Below, in pieces: positions 1 through 8,860 of a stretch of 49,762 nt of DNA. The DNA comes from Pseudooceanicola batsensis HTCC2597 (GTDB lineage Bacteria > Pseudomonadota > Alphaproteobacteria > Rhodobacterales > Rhodobacteraceae): the NCBI RefSeq assembly GCF_000152725.1, contig NZ_CH724131.1, positions 2,919,406 to 2,969,167 on the forward strand, read 5' to 3'. A program made the position numbers and the translations under genes. Each line of letters opens with the position of its first letter. Positions within the stretch are counted from its first letter, which is position 1. Below the pieces are notes generated by a model. It was given only the letters and a program-made list of their open reading frames with translations, was not told where the DNA came from and made no database searches.

Positions 1-1849
1 AGCGGTCGGTCGTATCGCGCTCGGCGGTCATCGAGCGGCGCTCCGTCTCCGAGATATGCGCCGCGACGCTGTCCAGCTCGGCGATCTGCGCGCCGTCCAG
101 CCCGTCCTTGCCCCAGTCATGCGCCGCGATGAGTGACCGGTGCACGATCAGGTCCGAATACCGCCGGATGGGCGAGGTGAAATGCGCGTAATTCGCCAGG
201 GCCAGCCCGAAATGACCGAAGTTCTGCGGCGCGTAATAGGCCTGCGTCATCGACCGCAGGGTCGACATGTTGATCAGCTCGGCGTGGTCCGTCCCGGCGG
301 CCGAATTGAGCAGCTGGTTCAGATGCGCGGTCTTCAGCACCTGCCCCTTGGCCAGGGTGAACCCCGCCGACTGGGCCGTGTCCCGCAGGCTCTCGAGTTT
401 CTCGACCGGCGGTTCCTCGTGCACCCGGAAGAGCAGCGGCGACTTGCGCGCGATCAGCGTCTCGGCCGCCGCGACATTGGCGAGCACCATGAACTCCTCG
501 ATCAGCTTGTGCGCGTCCAGACGGTCGCGGAACCTCACCGACAGCACCTCGCCCTCGTCGGACAGCACGATCTTGCGCTCGGGCAGGTCGAGGTCCAGCG
601 GCTGCCGCCGGCCCCGCGCCTCCTGCAGCGCGGCGTAGGCGGCATAGAGCGGCCGGATGACCTCGTCCAGCAGCGGGCCGGTCCTGTCGTTCGGGCTGCC
701 GTCCACCGCCTCCTGCACCTCTTCGTAGTGCAGCGATGCGGTCGAGCGCATCAGCCCGCGGTGGAAGGTATGCCCCAGCTTCTCGCCATGCCGGTCCAGC
801 CGCATCCGCACCGCGATGCAGGGCCGCGGGACGCCCTCGTGCAGCGAACACAGGTCCCCCGAAAGCCGGTCGGGCAGCATCGGCACGACGCGATCCGGAA
901 AATAGGTCGAGTTCCCGCGCTTCCGCGCCTCGCGGTCCAGCTCGGATCCCGGCCGTACGTAATGGGCCACGTCGGCGATCGCGACCCATAGGACATGCCC
1001 GCCCTCGTTCTTCGGATCATCGTCGGCATGGGCATAGCAGGCGTCGTCGTGGTCGCGCGCATCCGAGGGGTCGATGGTGACGAAGGGCAGTTCGCGTAGG
1101 TCCTCGCGGCCGCTCAGGCCGACCGGCTTGGCGCGGTCCGCCTCGGCCATGACCTCGTCCGGAAAGTCGTCGGGGATGCCATGCTGGTGGATGGCGATGA
1201 GAGAGACGGCCCTGGGCGCCGAGGGGTCCCCCAGCCGGGTCACCACGCGCGCTTTGGGCAGGCCCATCCGCGCCTTGGGACCGGCCTGTTCGGCTTCGAT
1301 CAGTTCGCCGTCCTTGGCGCCGTGCGTCGCGCCCGGCGGCACCATCCACTCCAGGTCCGATCCCTTGTCGATCGGCACCACCCGGCCGCCTTCGGACCCG
1401 GCGCGGAAGATGCCCAGGATGCGCCGGGGATTGTGCCCGATGCGACGGATCAGCCGGCCCTGGTAATCCGGGCCGTGCCCCATCAGGCTGAGCCGCGCGA
1501 GAATGCGGTCCCCGGCGCCGAGCGCGGGATCCGAGGCGCGCGGGACCAGGTGGATCACCGGCTCGTCGCCCTCGCCCTGCCATTCGAGCGGCCGGGCCGT
1601 CAGATCGCCGTCCGGCCCCGGTCCGTTGACCTGCAGGACCGACACCGGCGGCAGCCGGTCGGGGTCGCGATAGGTCTTCTTGCGTTTCTCGAGATGCCCC
1701 TCCTCCTCGAGCTCGCGCAGCACCCGTTTCAGGTCGATCCGCGCCGCGCCCTTGATGCCGAAGGCCTTGGCGATGTCGCGCTTTGCGCTCAGGCCGGGGT
1801 TGTCGGCGATCCACTGGAGGATCTCGTCTTTCGAGGGGATGTGACTCAT
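1..1849 (-). CDS. rnr: Ribonuclease R, C-terminus cut by the window start
   Basis: RNase R is a processive 3'-5' exoribonuclease of the RNB/RNase II family that degrades structured RNA and mRNA fragments. About 616 residues are present in one open frame that runs off the window edge. An N-terminal winged-helix-like segment (residues 1-60) is followed by cold-shock-like domains. The RNB metal site is at about 259-270 (IDPSDARDHDDA) and the motifs GNSTYFPDR and HFTSPIRRYSDL follow. The terminal S1 domain would lie outside the window. The start ATG at 1849 gives MSHIPSKDEIL. It is the last gene of the run dapE, DUF2064 gene, rnr, 85 bp after the DUF2064 gene. The identification is secure from the motifs; only the missing end is unknown. 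Confidence 0.95.
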   Translation of the reverse strand, partial: MSHIPSKDEILQWIADNPGLSAKRDIAKAFGIKGAARIDLKRVLRELEEEGHLEKRKKTYRDPDRLPPVSVLQVNGPGPDGDLTARPLEWQGEGDEPVIHLVPRASDPALGAGDRILARLSLMGHGPDYQGRLIRRIGHNPRRILGIFRAGSEGGRVVPIDKGSDLEWMVPPGATHGAKDGELIEAEQAGPKARMGLPKARVVTRLGDPSAPRAVSLIAIHQHGIPDDFPDEVMAEADRAKPVGLSGREDLRELPFVTIDPSDARDHDDACYAHADDDPKNEGGHVLWVAIADVAHYVRPGSELDREARKRGNSTYFPDRVVPMLPDRLSGDLCSLHEGVPRPCIAVRMRLDRHGEKLGHTFHRGLMRSTASLHYEEVQEAVDGSPNDRTGPLLDEVIRPLYAAYAALQEARGRRQPLDLDLPERKIVLSDEGEVLSVRFRDRLDAHKLIEEFMVLANVAAAETLIARKSPLLFRVHEEPPVEKLESLRDTAQSAGFTLAKGQVLKTAHLNQLLNSAAGTDHAELINMSTLRSMTQAYYAPQNFGHFGLALANYAHFTSPIRRYSDLIVHRSLIAAHDWGKDGLDGAQIAELDSVAAHISETERRSMTAERDTTDR

Positions 1850-1934
1850 GCCTCCGGACTACCACGGGCCACCGGTCGCGTCACACCGAAAAGCCGGCGG
1901 GGCGCGGGCTATGCGGGCCGTCATCCCCCGGCCG

Positions 1935-2546
1935 TCACGATACGGGCCGGCCTGGGTGCGCCAGGTCCGCGGCCGTATCCACGTCCGACAGGGTGTCGGC
2001 ATGGGCGACACGCAGCCCCGGCAGCGTCGCCACACTGTCTGCCAGCGTCCATGGCGAGGACCAGCGGACCCCCCGGAAAAGCACGGGCGGCGGCGGGCCC
2101 AGCCGTTTCAGCCCGACCAGCCAGTAACCTCCGTCCGTGGCCGGGCCGAACACGGCGTCATGCCCGCCGAGCAGCGCAAAGGCCCGCGCCACCTGCGACC
2201 GTCCCAGCCCCGGAATGTCCGAGCCCACGATGCACAGCGGTCCGCGCGACGGCAGGGGCGCGCAGTCGGGTGCGCCGCGCAGGATACGCCCCATCCTGTC
2301 GCCCAGATCGCCCCGGCCCTGCGCGATGCGTGGCAGGTCGGCGGGCCAGATCCGGCTTGCGACGGCGGTGTCCGGCGCGACCGCCAGCCACAGGGTCCAC
2401 CGGGGATCACGGAGCCGCCGCAAGAGCCGTGCGGTCTGGTGGCGCATCCACCAGGCGGCGGGCACCGGCCCGATCTCCTGCCCGAGCCGGGTTTTCACGC
2501 GGCCGGGCCGTGGCTCCTTGACCATCACCACCAGGTGGCGGCGCAT
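1935..2546 (-). CDS. DUF2064 / TIGR04282 glycosyltransferase-like protein
   Basis: A 203-residue protein with the nucleotide-sugar-transferase-like fold of the DUF2064 family (related to CofC and GT-A enzymes). Its substrate is not known. Visible marks are the N-terminal VMVKEPRPGRVKTRL (an NTP-binding-like segment with conserved Lys and Arg), GSDIPGL at about 108-114, and the typical FGPATDGGYWLVGL block at about 133-146. The ATG at 2546 shares one base with the TGA of dapE (TGATG), so it is probably translated together with dapE. The family is usually annotated only by homology to glycosyltransferase family A. I assign the family with confidence, but no reaction. Confidence 0.8.
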   Translation of the reverse strand: MRRHLVVMVKEPRPGRVKTRLGQEIGPVPAAWWMRHQTARLLRRLRDPRWTLWLAVAPDTAVASRIWPADLPRIAQGRGDLGDRMGRILRGAPDCAPLPSRGPLCIVGSDIPGLGRSQVARAFALLGGHDAVFGPATDGGYWLVGLKRLGPPPPVLFRGVRWSSPWTLADSVATLPGLRVAHADTLSDVDTAADLAHPGRPVS

Positions 2547-3688
2547 CAGGCGAAGTAGTCCCTGAGGATCCGCCCGTAGATTTCCTTGAGCTGCCGGATC
2601 TGGGCGATCTCGACCCGTTCGTCCACCGCGTGCATGGTCTTGCCGACCAGGCCGAATTCGACCACCGGGCAGTGATCCTTGACGAAGCGCGCGTCCGACG
2701 TCCCGCCCGAGGTCGACAGCTCGGGCGCGATCCCGGTCTCGGCCCGCACCGCTGTGGCAACCAGGTTCGAGAGCGGGCCGGGCGGTGTCAGAAAGCTTTC
2801 GCCCGAAACCTTGATCCGCACGTCGACCGACACGCCGAAGGTCTCGGCGATGCCGGCCGCCTCCTGCCGCAGCCAGGCAGACAGGCTGTCGCCGCTATGC
2901 GCGTCCGAGAACCGGATGTTGACCGCGCCCCGGCACTGCGCGGGGATGACGTTGGTGGCGGGGTTGCCGGTGTCCATCGTGACCGGAACGACCGTCGAGG
3001 CCTGGAAATGGTCGGTGCCGTGATCGAGATCATGGCTCGCCAGCCGGTCCATCAGCCGCGCAAGGGCGGGCACCGGGTTCTTCGCGCGATGCGGATAGGC
3101 GGAATGGCCCTGGACGCCGGTGACCTCGAACCAGGCGTTCAGCGACCCGCGCCGCCCGATCTTCATCATCTCGCCCATGCGGTCGGGGCAGGTGGGTTCC
3201 CCCACAAGGCAGTCGGTCATCGCCTCGCCGGTCTCGCGCATCCAGTCCAGCAGCGCCACGGTTCCGTCCGTCGCGTCGCCCTCTTCGTCGCCGGTGATCG
3301 CCAGGATCACGGCGCCGTCGGGCGGCGTCTCTGTCACGAAGTCGATTGCGGCGGCGGCAAAGGCCGCGACACCGGATTTCATGTCGGTCGCCCCGCGCCC
3401 CCAGAGCATCCCGTCCTTTTCCACCGCGCCGAAGGGCGGCACGCTCCAGGCCGCCGCGTCCCCGACCGGCACCACGTCCGTATGGCCGTTGAACCCGAAC
3501 GACCGATTGGCGCCGCGATGTCCCCATCTCGCGAAGAGGTTCGACGTGCCGTTCCGGTCGACCCGGATGCAGGTGAACCCGGCCCGCCCCAGAACCTTTT
3601 CCAGCAGGACGAGCGCGCCGCCTTCCTCGGGCGTGACCGAGGGGCAGCGGATGAGATCGGCGGTCAGGGCAACGGGATCGGTCGGCAC
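2546..3688 (-). CDS. dapE: Succinyl-diaminopimelate desuccinylase
   Basis: DapE hydrolyses N-succinyl-LL-2,6-diaminopimelate to LL-diaminopimelate in the lysine and peptidoglycan-precursor pathway. It is a cytosolic di-zinc M20-family enzyme. The 380 residues match the usual ~375. Metal and catalytic motifs are visible: [10 protein letters not shown] (His69, Asp71), [10 protein letters not shown] (Asp102) and [11 protein letters not shown] (Glu135/136), plus the C-terminal [11 protein letters not shown] and [10 protein letters not shown] chose the GTG at 3688 because CCAGGAGGACCC sits directly before it and homologues begin at this point. The open frame extends further upstream, but without family similarity. 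It leads the dapE-DUF2064-rnr run. dapD lies 1.3 kb away on the same strand and dapF at 34 kb. Confidence 0.95.
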   Translation of the reverse strand: MPTDPVALTADLIRCPSVTPEEGGALVLLEKVLGRAGFTCIRVDRNGTSNLFARWGHRGANRSFGFNGHTDVVPVGDAAAWSVPPFGAVEKDGMLWGRGATDMKSGVAAFAAAAIDFVTETPPDGAVILAITGDEEGDATDGTVALLDWMRETGEAMTDCLVGEPTCPDRMGEMMKIGRRGSLNAWFEVTGVQGHSAYPHRAKNPVPALARLMDRLASHDLDHGTDHFQASTVVPVTMDTGNPATNVIPAQCRGAVNIRFSDAHSGDSLSAWLRQEAAGIAETFGVSVDVRIKVSGESFLTPPGPLSNLVATAVRAETGIAPELSTSGGTSDARFVKDHCPVVEFGLVGKTMHAVDERVEIAQIRQLKEIYGRILRDYFA

Positions 3689-3759
3689 GGGTCCTCCTGG
3701 GGCTTTCGGCGAATTGCTAGAAGAACCGGCGCCAAAGCGCAAATGCCGGCGGCCTCCGA

Positions 3760-4110
3760 TCAGCCGTCGCGCTTGCCGTCTTCGTAGAACGGCGTGACCT
3801 GCGCCACGATCACCGCGTTCTCTGCCGCGGCCCGCGCCATCAGGTCCCGTTCCTCCTGCGGAATGTCGTGCCCTTCGGACAGGCGTTCGTCCAGCGTGCC
3901 ATAGCCCGACACGTCCAGCGGCGCCATCTCGGCATGCTTCAGGATCGCCACCGTCTCGCGGACGGCCTCGGCCTCGTCCACTCCGCTGGCATAGCACATC
4001 AGGGCTGCTCCGGTGCTATCCGCGGGAAGGCCGTCACCCTGCGACCGGCCGACCTCGACTAGCAGGGTGAAGACCTGTTGCTGACGGGGGGTCTTGTGTT
4101 CTTTCGGCAC
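3760..4110 (-). CDS. Small conserved-looking hypothetical protein
   Basis: An unrecognised 116-residue acidic, soluble-looking protein with no signal peptide or membrane segment. It starts at GTG 4110 (reading [12 protein letters not shown]). Helix-rich stretches such as [21 protein letters not shown] and [16 protein letters not shown] suggest a compact alpha-helical fold, and the C-terminus ([11 protein letters not shown]) is charged. It lies 71 bp upstream of dapE on the same strand and is divergent from the rhodanese gene. The start has only a weak Shine-Dalgarno match. The codon pattern looks coding, with GC-rich third positions, and no other frame is convincing here. Function unknown. 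Confidence 0.6.
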   Translation of the reverse strand: MPKEHKTPRQQQVFTLLVEVGRSQGDGLPADSTGAALMCYASGVDEAEAVRETVAILKHAEMAPLDVSGYGTLDERLSEGHDIPQEERDLMARAAAENAVIVAQVTPFYEDGKRDG

Positions 4111-4246
4111 GATGGGCGGTCCCGCTCTGACTTTCGGGGTCTCGTCTCAGAATCGCCGCGCCGAGTAAAGGCGGAACTGGAGCGCGGCCCTTGAACTTGG
4201 TGGCGCGACCGCGTCTCATGCGGATGACAGGACAGGAGGGACCAGG

Positions 4247-4639
4247 ATGAAACGCGTAAAGGACATGGTGGCCGAGGCCAATGCCAGGGTCAGTCACGCA
4301 CCGGCCGCGGAGCTGCTCGATTTGCAGGGCCGGGAGGGGGTGACCTTCGTCGACCTGCGGGATCCCAGGGAATTGCTGCGCGAGGGAAAGATACCGGGCG
4401 CATTTCATTGTCCGCGCGGCATGCTGGAGTTCTGGATCGACCCCGAAAGCCCCTACGCCAAGCCGCAGTTCCAGTCCGGCGACCGGTTCGTCTTCTACTG
4501 CGCCTCCGGCTGGCGGTCGGCCCTCTCGGCACTGACGGCACAGGAGATGGGGCTGGAAAACGTCAGCCACATCTCGGACGGCTTTTCCGGGTGGAAGGCC
4601 GCCGACGGTCCCATCGAGGAGATGCCCGCCAAGACGTGA
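4247..4639 (+). CDS. Rhodanese-like domain protein
   Basis: A single rhodanese domain of 130 residues, without a signal peptide, so probably a cytosolic sulfurtransferase or persulfide carrier. The first rhodanese motif is VTFVDLRDPRE (about 32-42). The active-site loop YCASGWRS carries the catalytic Cys85, and the closing motif is ISDGFSGWK. A strong ribosome site (AGGAGGGACC) precedes the ATG at 4247. It stands alone, divergent from the hypothetical gene at 3760 and convergent with the GlsB-type gene. The substrate cannot be told from sequence. Confidence 0.88.
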   Translation: MKRVKDMVAEANARVSHAPAAELLDLQGREGVTFVDLRDPRELLREGKIPGAFHCPRGMLEFWIDPESPYAKPQFQSGDRFVFYCASGWRSALSALTAQEMGLENVSHISDGFSGWKAADGPIEEMPAKT

Positions 4640-4642
4640 CGC

Positions 4643-4660
4643 GGCCGGGACCTGCCGGCC
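4643..4660. terminator. GC-rich hairpin between convergent genes
   Basis: GGCCGG at 4643-4648 and CCGGCC at 4655-4660 form a perfect 6-bp stem with a 6-base loop, just after the rhodanese stop and before the end of the opposite GlsB-type gene. No clean T-run follows on either strand, so this is only a weak terminator candidate. Confidence 0.3.
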
Positions 4661-4684
4661 CCGGTCGCAAGTTTTCCGGATGTC

Positions 4685-4936
4685 TCAGGCGCGCCGGATG
4701 GCGCGGTAGCCGCCGATCAGCAGGCATGCGCCGATCACCCCGATGATGAGCTGGCCGATCCAGCCGCCCAGGGTCGATCCCACGATCGCCATCAGGATGA
4801 AGTTCAGAACCAGTGCGCCGAGGATCCCGAGCACGATGTTGGTGAGAAGGCCGTGATCGGCCTTCATGATCTTTTCGGCAATCCAGCCGGCGAGTGCGCC
4901 GACGATGATCGCCGCAATCCATCCAATTCCTTCCAT
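4685..4936 (-). CDS. GlsB/YeaQ/YmgE-family stress-response membrane protein
   Basis: An 83-residue transglycosylase-associated (GlsB/YeaQ) family inner-membrane protein. It has three hydrophobic segments rich in Gly: about 4-20 (IGWIAAIIVGALAGWIAE), 30-50 (LLTNIVLGILGALVLNFIL) and 56-78 (LGGWIGQLIIGVIGACLL). The pattern GWIAEKIMK followed by NIVLGILGA is typical of the family. The ATG at 4936 has AAAGGACGACACACC upstream; an in-frame ATG at 4966 is possible but has no better ribosome site. Members are often induced by envelope or general stress, but their biochemical role is not settled. Confidence 0.85.
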   Translation of the reverse strand: MEGIGWIAAIIVGALAGWIAEKIMKADHGLLTNIVLGILGALVLNFILMAIVGSTLGGWIGQLIIGVIGACLLIGGYRAIRRA

Positions 4937-5014
4937 GGTGTGTCGTCCTTTCGTGTTTGGAGACACAACAGCAAGACCGGGCCGCAGGTTCCCTCGGCGG
5001 GACCAACGGCTGCG

Positions 5015-5842
5015 TCAGTCGCGCAGCAACTCGTTGATGCCCGTCTTGGACCGGGTCTGCGCATCGACCCGCTTCACGATCACGGCGCAGTAGAGATTGA
5101 CCCCGTTCTTCGACGGCATGGACCCCGAGACCACGACCGAATAGGGCGGCACTTCGCCGTACATGACCTCTCCGGTCTCGCGGTCCACGATCTTGGTCGA
5201 CTGGCCGATGAAGACGCCCATCCCGAGGACCGACCCCTCGCGGACGATGACGCCCTCGACCACTTCCGAGCGGGCGCCGATAAAGCAGTTGTCCTCGATG
5301 ATCGTCGGCCCGGCCTGCATCGGTTCCAGGACGCCGCCGATCCCGACGCCGCCCGACAGGTGCACGCCCTTGCCGATCTGCGCGCAGGAGCCGACGGTGG
5401 CCCAGGTGTCGACCATGGTGCCCTCGTCGACATAGGCGCCGAGGTTGACGAAGGACGGCATCAGCACCACGCCCGGCGCGATGAAGGCGGACTTGCGGAC
5501 CACGCAGTTGGGCACGGCGCGGAATCCGGCCGCCTTCCACTGGTTCTCGCCCCATCCGGCGAACTTGCTGTCGACCTTGTCCCACCAGCCGCCGCCCTGC
5601 GGACCGCCGGACTGCTGTTCCATGTCGCGCAGGCGGAAGCCCAGGAGCACCGCCTTTTTCGCCCACTGGTTCACGTGCCAGCTGCCGTCCGACTGCTTTT
5701 CCGCGACGCGCAGCGCGCCGCTGTCGAGCGCGTTCAGCGTATCCTCGATCGCCTCGCGGGTCTCGCCTGTCGTGGCGGGGCTGATCTGGTCGCGCGCCTC
5801 CCAGGCGGCTTCGATGGCGGTTTCGAGTTGGGCGTTCGACAT
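5015..5842 (-). CDS. dapD: Tetrahydrodipicolinate N-succinyltransferase
   Basis: DapD transfers succinyl from succinyl-CoA to tetrahydrodipicolinate, the first committed step of the succinylase branch to diaminopimelate and lysine. The 275 residues match the usual length. The middle and C-terminal parts form a left-handed beta-helix of hexapeptide repeats ([55 protein letters not shown]), and [10 protein letters not shown] near the end is typical. The ATG at 5842 is preceded by CGGAGGAAAGC. An in-frame ATG at 5932 would add a non-homologous tail. The enzyme is expected to be a cytosolic trimer. It is divergent from the LOG-family gene across 247 bp. Confidence 0.97.
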   Translation of the reverse strand: MSNAQLETAIEAAWEARDQISPATTGETREAIEDTLNALDSGALRVAEKQSDGSWHVNQWAKKAVLLGFRLRDMEQQSGGPQGGGWWDKVDSKFAGWGENQWKAAGFRAVPNCVVRKSAFIAPGVVLMPSFVNLGAYVDEGTMVDTWATVGSCAQIGKGVHLSGGVGIGGVLEPMQAGPTIIEDNCFIGARSEVVEGVIVREGSVLGMGVFIGQSTKIVDRETGEVMYGEVPPYSVVVSGSMPSKNGVNLYCAVIVKRVDAQTRSKTGINELLRD

Positions 5843-6089
5843 GGTGGTAGCTTTCCTCCGACTGACAGAACCGGCGCGCAGGCCCGGCGGGGTCTCGGCG
5901 GGGCTTAGATACCATTGTGAACGGGGGCGCAATCCTAAGGCCGGGCGGGCCCCGCCGTGCGCGCGAGGGGATGCGCGGGTCGCCCGCCGCCGGAGACGGT
6001 TTCAGGAATATCGGGCCCGCCCATGGTAGCCGGGGGGCTCTCGGGCTAGATCAAGGAGCAAGACGCACTGAAAAAGCACAGGATATCAG

Positions 6090-6953
6090 ATGGACGACGA
6101 CCGGCATTCTCCCTTTCGCGATGCGCATTCGGACATCGAGTCCACCCATCACCTTCCGCAGACACCCCAGACGCGGGCTCCGGCGTACCGGCTCGCCTTT
6201 GCCGACGACGATTTCCTCTGCCGGGAAGAGCTGCGCCCGGTCCGTCTGCAACTGGAACTGCTCAAGCCCCAGATGGTCCTGGACGAGCGCGGCATCGAAT
6301 CGACCGTCGTGCTTTTCGGCGGCGCGCGGATTCCCGAACCGTCGAAGAAGGACACCGCCCGGACCGAGACGCTGGCCCAGCTGACGGCCTTCTACGACGA
6401 GGCCAGGACCTTCGCCCGACTGATCACGCAGCGGTCGCTCGAGAGTTACGGGCGCGACTGGGTGATCTGCACCGGCGGCGGCCCCGGCGTGATGGAGGCG
6501 GGCAATCGCGGCGCCGACGATGCCGGCGGGCATTCCATCGGCCTCAGCATCGTGCTGCCCCACGAACAGGCGCCGAACGAATGGGTGACGCCGGACCTCT
6601 GCTTCAACTTTCACTACTTCGCCATCCGCAAGATGCATTTCCTGATGCGGGCGCGTGCCATATGCGTCTTTCCCGGCGGCTTCGGCACGCTGGACGAGAT
6701 GTTCGAATCGCTCACGCTGATCCAGACCGGGCGGATGGAGCGTGTGCCGTTCCTGCTGTTCGGACGCGATTTCTGGCAGCGGATCATCGACTGGGAGGCC
6801 CTGGCCGAGGCCGGCACCATCGCCCCCCAGGATCTGGAGCTTTTCCGAATCGTCGAAACCGCTGAAGAGGCGATCGAGGCGATCGACGGCTGGGAGGGCG
6901 CCGGCGAAAAGCGCGAAAACATTCCCGGCCGCTCTCAGCGCGGAGAGCACTGA
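6090..6953 (+). CDS. LOG-family protein (cytokinin-nucleotide phosphoribohydrolase-like)
   Basis: A 287-residue protein of the LOG / 'lysine decarboxylase-like' family, whose characterised members cleave the N-glycosidic bond of AMP or N6-modified AMP. The nucleotide-binding motif CTGGGPGVMEAGNRGA (about 128-142) and the diagnostic PGGFGTLDE (about 195-203) are both intact. An N-terminal extension of about 60 residues (DDDFLCREELRPVRLQLELL) marks the longer class II-like LOG proteins. AGGA precedes the ATG. The last 19 bases overlap, tail to tail, with the opposite O-GlcNAc-transferase-like gene. The substrate is inferred from family only. Confidence 0.85.
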   Translation: MDDDRHSPFRDAHSDIESTHHLPQTPQTRAPAYRLAFADDDFLCREELRPVRLQLELLKPQMVLDERGIESTVVLFGGARIPEPSKKDTARTETLAQLTAFYDEARTFARLITQRSLESYGRDWVICTGGGPGVMEAGNRGADDAGGHSIGLSIVLPHEQAPNEWVTPDLCFNFHYFAIRKMHFLMRARAICVFPGGFGTLDEMFESLTLIQTGRMERVPFLLFGRDFWQRIIDWEALAEAGTIAPQDLELFRIVETAEEAIEAIDGWEGAGEKRENIPGRSQRGEH

Positions 6954-8860
6954 GGCAGGCGGATGTCCTCGGGCGGCTGTCCCTTCCGGTAGAGCGCATG
7001 AGCCGCGTCCAGTCCGGCCTCGAAGGCGCGGGCGAACCGGGGCGCGTCGAACAGGGCGCCGGTCCGGCGCGCTGTGCGGACCCGTTCCCCCAGTTCCGCC
7101 AGCCTGGCCCGGTCGGTCGCCAGCGCAAGCGACAGCGCCTCGTACTCCTGCACGGTTTCCGTCACCAGGTCCGGCAGGCCTGACGCCGACAACAGGCTTG
7201 CCGCGACCCGCGCCGCGAACTGCCGCCCCGCCATGGTGACGACCGGCACCCCGGCCCAGAGCGCATCGCTCGTCGTCGTGTGGCCGTTATAGCGGAACGT
7301 GTCGAGGACGATGTCCGCATGGACGTAGCGGGCGATATGGCTCTCGTGCGGGCAGGGATCGGCAAAGACCAGGCGGTCCGGATCGACCCCGCGCCGGGCG
7401 GCTTCGCCGCGCAGGTTCCCGACCATCCGCGGGTTCGATCGCAGCAGCCAGAGCACGCTTGCCGGCACCGCCCGCAACAGCCGCATCCACAGGTCGAACT
7501 CCTGCGGCCCGATCTTCCGGCCCGCGTTGAAACAGCAGAGGACGGGTCCCTCCTCCGGCAGCCCGTGGTCGGCGCGGGTGCCGGTGATCCGTGGCTCGGG
7601 TCGCGCGCTATCGTTCGGCTGGTAGGTGTCGGGGAGGAAGATCACCGACTCGCTGTAATGCGCGCGCTCGGCATCGGGAACGACCACCGGGTCCGCGACG
7701 AGATAGTCGATGAACTCCGCGCCCGTTGTGCCGGGGTATCCGAGAAATGCGGCCGTCACCGGCGCGGGCCGGCAGGCAAAGATCGCCGGGCGCGCGTCGC
7801 GGGTATGACCGTCCAGGTCGATCGCGATGTCCAGCCCGTGGTGCCGTGCAAGATGGGCGATCCCACCGGGCGACAGCTGCTCGACGTCGTGGAACCCGTC
7901 CACGGTGCGGCTGGCCCCGGCGCGCAGATCGCCGGTCCTGTGCCGGCCGTGACTGTAGACGAACACCTCGAAACGGGAGCGGTCGTGCGCCCGCAGCAGC
8001 CCCGACAACAGGCGCAGCGTGGGGTGATCGTGCATGCTGCCCGAGAAATATCCGATCCGCAGCCTCGCCGGGCGCACGGCGGCGGGCTGCCAGACGGGCG
8101 GCGGCCGCGTCACGATCCCGCGCGCCCAGCCTTCCGACCTCTGCCTCTGGCGGGCGGGATGATCCTCGGCCGAGAGGAAGGGCAGGGGCGGCACCGGTTG
8201 CCCCTCGGTCCCCAGCTGCGCCGCGCGGGGGGCGAAGGTTGCGAAAGCGTTGAAATCGCAGTGGTCCCATTGCAGTCGCAGCATCTGACTGGCCGCCGCG
8301 GCATGACCCGGAGCGTGTCCGAGCGCGTGGCGCCAGGCCGCCAGCGCCTCGTCGTGGCGCCCCTGTTCCCGCAGCGCATGGCCGAGGTTGCTCCAGCTGT
8401 CCGCATCTCCGGGCCGCAGCGCCAGCGTCTTTCGATGGGCCGCTTCGGCCTGGTCGAACCGACCGAGCCCGGCCAGGACGTTTCCGATGTTGTTCTGCGC
8501 CTTCACATGGGCCGGATCCCGCCGCAGCGCCCGCGCATAGGCCGTTCGCGCCTCCCCAAGACGGCCGGCCCGCTGCAACACGAGCCCCAGGTTGTACTGC
8601 GCCCCGGCATGAGCGGGATCGACACTCGCCGCCTGACGGAACGCGGCCTCAGCCCGGTCCAGATCGCCGCTTTCGGTACAGGCCCCGCCCAGCAGGTTCC
8701 AGAGCGCGAGCGAGCCGGGAAACTCGGCCACGAGCGCTTCGGCCTCGCGCGCGGCCTCGGCGAACCGGCCCCGGCGGCACAGCGCCAGCAGCCGCTCGAG
8801 GGTCTGCGGCGACGGGGCGGCGCTCATGCTGCCGCCCCCCGGCCGGTCGGACGCCCTCAC
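6935..8860 (-). CDS. TPR protein with SPINDLY/O-GlcNAc-transferase-type catalytic domain
   Basis: A 641-residue protein. Tetratricopeptide repeats fill about residues 15-200 (for example AHAGAQYNLGLVLQRAGRLG, HVKAQNNIGNVLAGLGRFDQ, DADSWSNLGHALREQGRHDE). A GT41-type domain follows: LRIGYFSGSMHDHPT (about 265), CCFNAGRKIGPQEFDLWMRL, then DIVLDTFRYNGHTTTSDALW and VPVVTMAGRQFAARVAASLL. This architecture predicts glycosylation of a protein or other acceptor from a UDP-sugar in the cytosol; the acceptor is unknown. The GTG at 8860 overlaps the aminotransferase TGA (GTGA), which suggests coupling. An ATG at 8827 (MSAAPSP) is a possible alternative start. Confidence 0.87.
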   Translation of the reverse strand: MRASDRPGGGSMSAAPSPQTLERLLALCRRGRFAEAAREAEALVAEFPGSLALWNLLGGACTESGDLDRAEAAFRQAASVDPAHAGAQYNLGLVLQRAGRLGEARTAYARALRRDPAHVKAQNNIGNVLAGLGRFDQAEAAHRKTLALRPGDADSWSNLGHALREQGRHDEALAAWRHALGHAPGHAAAASQMLRLQWDHCDFNAFATFAPRAAQLGTEGQPVPPLPFLSAEDHPARQRQRSEGWARGIVTRPPPVWQPAAVRPARLRIGYFSGSMHDHPTLRLLSGLLRAHDRSRFEVFVYSHGRHRTGDLRAGASRTVDGFHDVEQLSPGGIAHLARHHGLDIAIDLDGHTRDARPAIFACRPAPVTAAFLGYPGTTGAEFIDYLVADPVVVPDAERAHYSESVIFLPDTYQPNDSARPEPRITGTRADHGLPEEGPVLCCFNAGRKIGPQEFDLWMRLLRAVPASVLWLLRSNPRMVGNLRGEAARRGVDPDRLVFADPCPHESHIARYVHADIVLDTFRYNGHTTTSDALWAGVPVVTMAGRQFAARVAASLLSASGLPDLVTETVQEYEALSLALATDRARLAELGERVRTARRTGALFDAPRFARAFEAGLDAAHALYRKGQPPEDIRLPQCSPR

